A stretch of DNA of 10,896 nucleotides from Pseudomonadota bacterium. Its GTDB lineage: Bacteria > Pseudomonadota > Gammaproteobacteria > Xanthomonadales > Marinicellaceae. The translations under genes were made by a program, and so were the position numbers. Every line of letters begins with the position of its first letter. The first letter of the stretch is position 1. The stretch is taken from the NCBI GenBank assembly GCA_008501575.1, contig QQUO01000207.1:1-10896 (forward strand), read 5' to 3'. This document shows positions 6,082 to 10,896 of the stretch, in pieces. The notes beneath the pieces are model-generated. The model was not told where the DNA came from. It saw only the letters and a program-made list of their open reading frames with translations, and did not search any database.

Positions 6082-7965
6082 ATGTTGCGTATCACTTTTA
6101 TCTTCTTTTTTTTATTGTTAAACCCATCACATGCTTTGACACAAACATACTCTGAGGCTGTTCCTATAGTAAGGATTAGCCCTATTTATCCGGCTGAGGC
6201 TTTACAAAACAAACAAGAAGGTTGGGTGAAAATAAAATTTGATATCACCCCACAGGGCACAGTTGATGACCCATATATTATTGAATCACAACCGCCCAAA
6301 GTATTTGATCGTGCTGCCATTGAAGCCATCTTTAAATTCAAATTTAAACCGAGAATTGTTGACGGCAAAGCGGTAACGGCAACCGTCACACAAACAATCG
6401 AATTCAATTTACCGAGGAATCAATCCTATCAGGCAAAAAATGACCTGTCTGCCTATCAAATCGAGCAATTAAAATTTGAATTAAAATCTCACAAACAAAA
6501 AGGCAGATATAAAAATACACTTTATGTATCAGAAATAAAAAACAATAAACTCATCAAAAAAATAAAATTGCCAGACTCAAAAACTGATAAAGGCTATTTT
6601 GCTCAACATCCTAAAAACCCTTTTCTTTTTTTCTATTATTCAAAAAATAAAAAAAAGGGTGAAATTCAAATTTATGACAAGAAAAACTTAGAACTGCAAC
6701 ATACCCTAAAAACAGATGCAGCCATCATTACACCATTTGAACAGAGGCGGTTTTATTTCTTTGCGGCCAACCACAGTAAGCTGCTGGCCTATTTAGGCAC
6801 AAAACGCAAACCAACCCTTTATCAGATTGACGGCCAGAGCGGTAAAATCACTGGACAACTTAAATTACCGAAATACACCCACCTTCTAAGAGAAGAAAAT
6901 ACAGATTACATATGGGCCCAAAGCTATCGAAATACAAAGTCAAAAAACACTTTAAAATTTATCAATACTCATACGATGGAGGTTTTCAGAGAGCTGGATT
7001 TAGTCCACAAACTTGTTTCTGACACATACTGGCGCGACAGCATTCAACTTATATTTGACTATAAAAATGAGGATCCAAGATACCGTGTACGTACATTAAA
7101 TTTGACAAAGAATAAATTTTTAGAAGATTTTTATTCATCAAGTTATCCTAAAATTCATTATATAAATGATGAATTGTTTTATATCGGTAATGAGTCAGGT
7201 GAAAGCAAACATCTAAAAATTGCGAAACAATATAACAATGAAATGATTGATGTAACGAACCCCGATATCAACATAAGGTTAAATGCCGGTGATTTTTATT
7301 ATTATGACGGTGTATTACATTTAGTGGTTTTTGGGAAGCAGGCCGTGGCTAAAATAAACATGACTGACACCACTGATTATCAATTGGTTAAAGTACCGAT
7401 AGATGCTTCTGGCGGACTGGTGTATAAACCAAAAGACAGGGTATATCTTACCGAAGAAAATGACGCTTCAGTGGCAATGGTTGACTTTAAACAAAATAAA
7501 TTTATTGCCGAGCAGAATACCGGAGATCCTGGTCGAAAATTCGGGCAAATATTGGCCAGTATTGCAGTGACCGCTTTAACAGCACCCACAGGCTACGCCA
7601 TAACACCCTTGCATGGCTTTAGCCGCTCTAATAATAAGTTATTTTTAAACCATGCCGGTACACGACTGTTTGCCATAAATTTAAAAACCAATGATGTCAC
7701 CAGTTTTAATGCCGATGATATGAGCGACAAACACATTGTCGCCACTGGTAAAGGTACCTTTCAAATCATTCAAGGTAGCCATGAACCTGATTTACCTATG
7801 GTTGCGATTGGCATGAAAAAAGTCACATTTATGAATGCCGCAGACGGCCGAATGATTAAACAGATTGAATATGATAAGCCTTTAGAAATCAGTAACAATC
7901 ATGAACTTGTATATTTGAAAGATGAAAATGTTTTCAGCGTTTCTTTGGCTTATTTACCGGAATAA
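6082..7965 (+). CDS. Exported protein: N-terminal TonB C-terminal-like domain plus beta-propeller-like region
   Basis: A signal peptide (MLRITFIFFFLLLNPSHA) is followed directly by a TonB C-terminal-type domain at about 26-111: ISPIYPAEALQNKQEGWVKI, FDITPQGTVDDPYIIESQPP, FDRAAIEAIFKFKFKPRIVDG and a closing TVTQTIEFNL strand. In TonB this fold sits at the C terminus and touches the TonB box of outer-membrane receptors. Here it is at the N terminus, with no membrane anchor or proline-rich linker. The remaining ~510 residues contain recurring strand-turn units of propeller type (GEIQIYDKKNLELQHTLKTD, PTLYQIDGQSGKITGQLKLP, LKFINTHTMEVFRELDL, VAMVDFKQNKFIAEQNTG, LFAINLKTNDVTSFNADD), suggesting one beta-propeller of YVTN/PQQ-like character. 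No catalytic motif is recognised. It looks periplasmic or secreted. The coding region is more AT- and lysine-rich than its neighbours. No clear ribosome binding site is visible, but the signal peptide fixes the start well. Confidence 0.85.
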   Translation: MLRITFIFFFLLLNPSHALTQTYSEAVPIVRISPIYPAEALQNKQEGWVKIKFDITPQGTVDDPYIIESQPPKVFDRAAIEAIFKFKFKPRIVDGKAVTATVTQTIEFNLPRNQSYQAKNDLSAYQIEQLKFELKSHKQKGRYKNTLYVSEIKNNKLIKKIKLPDSKTDKGYFAQHPKNPFLFFYYSKNKKKGEIQIYDKKNLELQHTLKTDAAIITPFEQRRFYFFAANHSKLLAYLGTKRKPTLYQIDGQSGKITGQLKLPKYTHLLREENTDYIWAQSYRNTKSKNTLKFINTHTMEVFRELDLVHKLVSDTYWRDSIQLIFDYKNEDPRYRVRTLNLTKNKFLEDFYSSSYPKIHYINDELFYIGNESGESKHLKIAKQYNNEMIDVTNPDINIRLNAGDFYYYDGVLHLVVFGKQAVAKINMTDTTDYQLVKVPIDASGGLVYKPKDRVYLTEENDASVAMVDFKQNKFIAEQNTGDPGRKFGQILASIAVTALTAPTGYAITPLHGFSRSNNKLFLNHAGTRLFAINLKTNDVTSFNADDMSDKHIVATGKGTFQIIQGSHEPDLPMVAIGMKKVTFMNAADGRMIKQIEYDKPLEISNNHELVYLKDENVFSVSLAYLPE

Positions 7966-8031
7966 GAACCATGATAATTCAATCCTCGTTCTATACACGG
8001 ACACTACATTTAACTAAAAGAGACTCAATGA

Positions 8032-8835
8032 ATGACGCAACACACTAAGCAACCCGTCGATAACCGCCCCATTGTCGCGCCTTGTCGTCAAGTTCCGGTC
8101 ACTGCCCCATTCCGTTGGCTGAAAAAAGGCTTTGCTGATTTTAAACAGATGCCCGGTTTAAGTTTACTGTATGGCCTGGTGATGATGTTAATCAGTGTGG
8201 TGATTACCTATGTCGCTTATCAAGCCCATTCCATTGTTTTAGCCATCGCACTAACCGCCGGCTTCTTTTTTATTGGACCCATTATTGGCATTGGCCTGTA
8301 TTCCCTCAGCCGCCAACTCAGTAACGATGTACCTCCACAGTTGTTTCGGTGCGTTCGAGAAAGTCGAAAAAACTTCAGTAATGCCATGGTCTTATCTCTT
8401 ATTTTCCTGATTGTGTTTTTAGTGTGGGCTCGGGCAGCCAGTATGGTGCATATCTTTTTCCCATCCATGAGCAGCCTCGATATGCAGGGTTGGATTAAGT
8501 TTTTAGCCATTGGCAGCGCCGTCGGGGCCTTGTTTTCAGTGGTTATCTTTTGCATGGGTGCCTTCTCTATTCCGATGATTATGGATCGCAATGTCGATAC
8601 CGTCACCGCGGTCATCACTTCCATCAATGCGGTGTTAAAAAACAAGCTCACCATGCTTGTTTGGGGCGTGCTGATTGTTACTTTGACCTTAATTGGTATC
8701 GCCACTTTTTACATTGGCTTTGTCGTCCTGTTACCTGTTATTGGCCACGCCACCTGGCATGCTTATAAGGAAACCATCGATGCAGATGCCTGGGAATTAG
8801 GGCCGGGTTTGAACCAGCAGAACCAATCAGATTAA
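8032..8835 (+). CDS. DUF2189-family polytopic inner-membrane protein
   Basis: This is a 267-residue integral membrane protein that I assign to the DUF2189 family; its biochemical function is unknown. After a cytoplasmic-looking N terminus (VPVTAPFRWLKKGFADFKQMPGLSLLYG, typical of the family) come hydrophobic segments at about 43-63, 67-92, 117-136, 155-180 and 205-235. The family-like ending LLPVIGHATWHAYKETI precedes a short acidic tail. The region between segments 2 and 3 (SRQLSNDVPPQLFRCVRESRKN) is polar and probably cytoplasmic. An AAAAGAGA purine stretch lies about 8 bases before the ATG. It follows the TonB-domain gene by 66 bases with no terminator between them, so shared transcription is possible. 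In many proteobacteria such genes sit near respiratory clusters; nothing of that kind is visible here. Confidence 0.88.
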   Translation: MTQHTKQPVDNRPIVAPCRQVPVTAPFRWLKKGFADFKQMPGLSLLYGLVMMLISVVITYVAYQAHSIVLAIALTAGFFFIGPIIGIGLYSLSRQLSNDVPPQLFRCVRESRKNFSNAMVLSLIFLIVFLVWARAASMVHIFFPSMSSLDMQGWIKFLAIGSAVGALFSVVIFCMGAFSIPMIMDRNVDTVTAVITSINAVLKNKLTMLVWGVLIVTLTLIGIATFYIGFVVLLPVIGHATWHAYKETIDADAWELGPGLNQQNQSD

Positions 8836-8851
8836 TCATTTTATTCCCGGC

Positions 8852-8878
8852 ATAACATTACATCGTGTTATTAATTTT
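8852..8878 (+). terminator. Weak stem-loop after the DUF2189 gene
   Basis: ATAACA (8852-8857) and TGTTAT (8866-8871) can form a 6-base stem with an 8-base loop, followed by TAATTTT. The stem is AT-rich and the T-run interrupted, so this is at best a weak intrinsic terminator. Confidence 0.25.
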
Positions 8879-8942
8879 CGATTTAAACTATTGTTAATAA
8901 ACATATTTTTATCATTTGCTTTACGTTTTCTTAAGACCTGTT

Positions 8943-8951
8943 TGTTATAAT
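8943..8951 (+). promoter_or_regulatory. Extended -10 promoter for the PRC-barrel gene
   Basis: TG, one base, then a perfect TATAAT form a consensus extended -10 element. No hexamer 16-18 bases upstream resembles TTGACA, which extended -10 promoters can tolerate. Transcription would begin near 8958, giving a leader of about 75 bases that opens with the double ATCATGAT palindrome. Confidence 0.6.
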
Positions 8952-8959
8952 AAATTCAA

Positions 8960-8980
8960 ATCATGATTAAACATCATGAT
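8960..8980. repeat. Double palindrome ATCATGAT-5-ATCATGAT
   Basis: Two identical self-complementary octamers, at 8960-8967 and 8973-8980, are separated by TAAAC (13 bases centre to centre). Each could be a protein-binding half or full site. Together they can fold into an 8-base stem with a 5-base loop, followed by ATTTTT. The element lies at the predicted transcript start of the PRC-barrel gene, so operator, 5' stabilising hairpin and weak attenuator are all possible. A second small hairpin, GCGC-ATAG-GCGC, lies at 8991-9002. Confidence 0.6.
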
Positions 8981-9022
8981 ATTTTTAGTAGCGCATAGGC
9001 GCACACACTTACATATAAATTC

Positions 9023-9028
9023 AGGAGG
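9023..9028 (+). promoter_or_regulatory. Strong ribosome binding site of the PRC-barrel gene
   Basis: AGGAGG is a full anti-Shine-Dalgarno match 5 bases before the ATG at 9034, the strongest translation signal in the window. It suggests high expression. Confidence 0.85.
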
Positions 9029-9033
9029 AAATT

Positions 9034-9372
9034 ATGAGTAACAGAACAATACTATCAGCAACTTCGTTAGAAGGTACAGATGTTAAGAACTTTCAGGATC
9101 AAAGTCTGGGTGATGTCAAAGACATTATGATTGACACCAACACCGGTAAAGTTCGCTATGCTGTGATCGATTTTGGTGGCTTTTTGGGCATTGGCAATAA
9201 GCTGTTTGCTGTCCCGATGGAAGCCATGAAAGTTGATACTACCAATGAATGTTTAAAACTGGATGCGGATAAAGAGAAGCTAAAAAATGCAGAAGGTTTT
9301 GATCAAGACAATTGGCCGAACTTTGCCGATACGCAATGGCAATCCAGAATTGACCAGTATTACCACGTCTAA
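9034..9372 (+). CDS. PRC-barrel domain protein
   Basis: This is a 112-residue soluble protein with one PRC-barrel domain at about 7-80: ILSATSLEGTDVKNFQDQSLGDVKDIMIDTNTGKV is the family's opening beta-hairpin pattern (a name-and-role segment, then LGxVxDxxID, then GKVxYAVIDFGG). It continues with GGFLGIGNKLFAVPMEAMKV. The family includes the H subunit of photosynthetic reaction centres and the ribosome-maturation factor RimM. Small stand-alone members like this are often stress-related, but no specific function is known. There is no signal peptide or membrane segment, so it should be cytoplasmic. The C terminus (GFDQDNWPNFADTQWQSRIDQYY) is acidic and aromatic. It is a single-gene transcription unit with extended -10 promoter, strong ribosome binding site and terminator, suggesting abundant or strongly inducible expression. 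Confidence 0.93.
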   Translation: MSNRTILSATSLEGTDVKNFQDQSLGDVKDIMIDTNTGKVRYAVIDFGGFLGIGNKLFAVPMEAMKVDTTNECLKLDADKEKLKNAEGFDQDNWPNFADTQWQSRIDQYYHV

Positions 9373-9393
9373 GAATTATCTTAAAGTAAACAC

Positions 9394-9424
9394 AAAAGCC
9401 AGGGGGTTTGCCTCTGGCTTTTTT
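9394..9424 (+). terminator. Rho-independent terminator after the PRC-barrel gene
   Basis: AAAAGCCAG (9394-9402) pairs perfectly with CTGGCTTTT (9414-9422), extended inward by GGG/CCT pairing, and the stem runs directly into six T's. On the opposite strand the stem is followed by TTTTG, so it may also stop transcription of the convergent exported-protein genes that end at 9463. Confidence 0.9.
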
Positions 9425-9462
9425 ATTTATGTAACCAAAGATATCTCTGGTACCCTTTGTGA

Positions 9463-9753
9463 CTATTCAAAAGAATCTTTAAAAATAAGATCATTATCAA
9501 CAGGCTGTGGTAAATAACCACCTGATAGGACTATTTCTCCACCACTCATTTGCGCCGTATCGGTCTGACCGATCACGCCCAACAATTCAATATCGTTATA
9601 TGTCACCATCCCACCGCCACTGTCTGTGGTATACCAATTAATTTCCTGGGAATGACTACCACCCATGAAATTAAGAAGACAGAATAAAAACAGTAATATT
9701 TTCAATAGACTCCTTTGTTTAAACATAGAACTTATCATTCTTTTTCTCGTCAT
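9463..9753 (-). CDS. Small exported glycine-rich protein with IFKDSFE-type C-terminal tail
   Basis: This is a 96-residue protein with a basic N terminus and hydrophobic core (SLLKILLFLFCLLNFMGG), probably cleaved near SHSQ, leaving a mature part of about 60 residues. The mature part is one short module, INWYTTDSGGGMVTYNDIEL then GVIGQTDTAQMSGGEIVLSGGY, matching a motif I know from many bacterial exported proteins (GGG..., GxIGQxD, SGGxxxLxGGF). It ends PQPVDNDLIFKDSFE. Proteins with similar acidic-IF-x-(N/D)-G-F-E tails are common in Marinicella- and Lysobacter-like genomes; here the glycine is serine. The role of the tail is not known to me. The start could also be the ATG at 9738 or 9726, as no strong ribosome binding site separates them. 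The gene begins 23 bases after the upstream adhesin-like gene stops, so they probably form one transcript. Confidence 0.75.
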   Translation of the reverse strand: MTRKRMISSMFKQRSLLKILLFLFCLLNFMGGSHSQEINWYTTDSGGGMVTYNDIELLGVIGQTDTAQMSGGEIVLSGGYLPQPVDNDLIFKDSFE

Positions 9754-9776
9754 CAGGTGATCACATCACTGTTTTT

Positions 9777-10896
9777 TCAATTCTTAATGCAGCGAATACT
9801 ATGACCGTTGGCTTTATAGTTATCTGTAATTTGAGCAGAAACCCCACCATAACTAATAAAGTAGGCCCTGTCAGGACCTTTCGCTTTATCACTCCAGTAT
9901 CGAGCAAGATCGCCCTCATTTTTTACAATGCCATCAGAAATAAAACGATACCCGGCGAGTGTCAATTTCAAGGGAGAATTAAACGCACCATCACTATCTT
10001 GTGTCGACCAAGTCCGTCGTTCTTGATTCCATTCAGCAACGGTTGGGATTCTGAATCCACTTGGGCAAGGATTATTGTCTGCAGATTTTCCTTTCCACAT
10101 ATCTTCTTGATTACTGTTTAACCAATTAGATTGTGATGTAATAAATTTTTCATCCCATGCATTGTTTCCTTCGTCAGGTATCCACGTGGTTGCTTGTCCG
10201 CCACTTAGACCATTATGAACTGCTGAATTTCTTAACTCATGTCCCTCGGCAGCTCTCCCCCACTGATACAAGTCACCATAGGCAGCAGCATCAGTCGATG
10301 ATGTTGCGACTTGTGAAGCACCTAAATTACGATCCAGCCAGGTTTTACCGGTTACAGGATTAACCACGGTGCCGTAATTACCAGCATTTATGCTGGGTGT
10401 TATTTCTTCCCAAGTTGCCAAGCCACTGCCATCACTCGTCAGGACTTTATTTAATCCAGGTGTTCCTCCTGTTATTTTTAACTGTCCATTAACTTCCAAC
10501 TTAGCATTTGGACTTGTGGTACCAATACCAACATTTCCACTATTCTTGGCTATAGTAACTGCATCCACATTATCATTTCGTATAAGTAAATTATCACTTG
10601 CAGGCATATACAAATACCAATCTTCACCTGTTGCTTGAGACGTTTCAATGCGAATACCATCAAGAACATCCGTACCTGAGGCTTTTAAATGTAGAGTGGA
10701 TGAAGGGTTTGTAATGCCTATTCCTACTTTGTTTAAATGATAAATGTTATTTCCAAAAAAATCCCATGGTATTCCTGATAAGTCACTATAATCACCACTA
10801 AAACTATCATCAAGCTCACAAGTTACTGTTCCATTTTGGGCAATACCACGAATCGATTGCCCAACCGGACACGAGTCAATCACGCGATTCTGTACC
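9777..10896 (-). CDS. Adhesin-like surface protein with VGIG repeats and FISUMP domain (N terminus outside window)
   Basis: The frame stays open to the window edge, so the start and any signal peptide lie beyond it; a GTG at 10883 is only an internal codon. Counting from that codon, the visible part begins SCPVGQSIRGIAQNGTVTCELDD, a two-cysteine motif familiar from surface proteins with collagen- or tail-fibre-like regions. Two VGIG-type repeats follow, KVGIGITNPSSTLHLKASG (52-70) and NVGIGTTSPNAKLEVNG (117-133), as in phage tail fibres and exported adhesins, then KVLTSDGSGLATWEE. The last 200 residues (168-368) resemble the Fib_succ_major (FISUMP) domain: GKTWLDRNLGAS, AYGDLYQWGRAAEGHE, CPSGFRIPTVAEWNQ, YWSDKAKGPDRAYFISYGG and the terminal HSIRCIKN. 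The domain's function is unknown, and carbohydrate or surface contact is only a guess. Absence of phage neighbours argues for a cell-surface protein rather than a prophage fibre. Confidence 0.85.
   Translation of the reverse strand, partial: VQNRVIDSCPVGQSIRGIAQNGTVTCELDDSFSGDYSDLSGIPWDFFGNNIYHLNKVGIGITNPSSTLHLKASGTDVLDGIRIETSQATGEDWYLYMPASDNLLIRNDNVDAVTIAKNSGNVGIGTTSPNAKLEVNGQLKITGGTPGLNKVLTSDGSGLATWEEITPSINAGNYGTVVNPVTGKTWLDRNLGASQVATSSTDAAAYGDLYQWGRAAEGHELRNSAVHNGLSGGQATTWIPDEGNNAWDEKFITSQSNWLNSNQEDMWKGKSADNNPCPSGFRIPTVAEWNQERRTWSTQDSDGAFNSPLKLTLAGYRFISDGIVKNEGDLARYWSDKAKGPDRAYFISYGGVSAQITDNYKANGHSIRCIKN

Noticed and set aside
8220..8705. 161-residue open frame on the minus strand inside the DUF2189 gene
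   Set aside because: It lies wholly antisense to a well-supported membrane protein gene and has no signal, domain or start-site support of its own.
9287..9517. Plus-strand 76-residue open frame overlapping the PRC-barrel gene end
   Set aside because: It runs through the strong terminator at 9394-9424 and overlaps a supported gene in another frame.
9801..10638. Three plus-strand open frames (9801-10121, 10157-10363, 10390-10638)
   Set aside because: They are antisense to the FISUMP/VGIG protein, whose frame shows clear domain motifs along the whole stretch.
1..10896. Prophage or mobile element explanation for the right end
   Set aside because: Despite tail-fibre-like repeats at 10480-10740, no integrase, transposase, capsid, tail or terminase gene, terminal repeat or attachment site is visible.

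Overview
The window (about 10.9 kb, moderately AT-rich) reads as chromosomal DNA of a gammaproteobacterium. Evidence is the UmuD/UmuC pair, an E. coli-type ECF sigma/anti-sigma pair, a DUF2189 membrane protein, a PRC-barrel protein and Shine-Dalgarno-type start sites. The exported protein ending in DLIFKDSFE resembles tails I associate with Marinicella and Lysobacter/Xanthomonas relatives, so a Marinicella-like organism is my best guess. This is an inference, not a search result. No rRNA, tRNA, CRISPR array, transposase or integrase is visible.

Layout. 1-1543 (+): the 3' end of umuD followed by complete umuC, encoding SOS translesion polymerase V. 1554-2009 (-): a small one-helix membrane protein of unknown function, convergent with umuC. 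2089-3848 (-): a tight three-gene unit, transcribed as exported 293-residue protein, then ECF sigma factor, then one-helix anti-sigma-like protein. It looks like a self-contained envelope-sensing regulon. 4048-5970 (+): a RecQ-family helicase with its zinc cluster far downstream of the helicase core, divergent from the sigma unit. 6082-7965 (+): an exported protein with a TonB C-terminal-type domain at its N terminus and a long beta-propeller-like remainder. 8032-8835 (+): a DUF2189 polytopic membrane protein. 9034-9372 (+): a PRC-barrel protein with a strong promoter, strong ribosome binding site and strong terminator. 9463-10896 (-): two exported proteins of a surface-protein unit, a small glycine-rich protein with the DLIFKDSFE tail and, upstream of it, a truncated adhesin-like protein with VGIG repeats and a FISUMP-type C-terminal domain.

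How the parts fit. Two DNA-damage functions (Pol V and RecQ) flank a signalling unit, but nothing in the sequence links them functionally. The right half is mostly envelope and surface biology. The most promising undescribed items are the exported-protein/sigma/anti-sigma unit, the TonB-domain/propeller fusion, the DLIFKDSFE-tailed small protein beside the FISUMP protein, and the double ATCATGAT palindrome at the predicted transcript start of the PRC-barrel gene. Gene-free gaps are all below 300 bases. The largest are 3849-4047 and 8836-9033, and both hold promoter-like elements.
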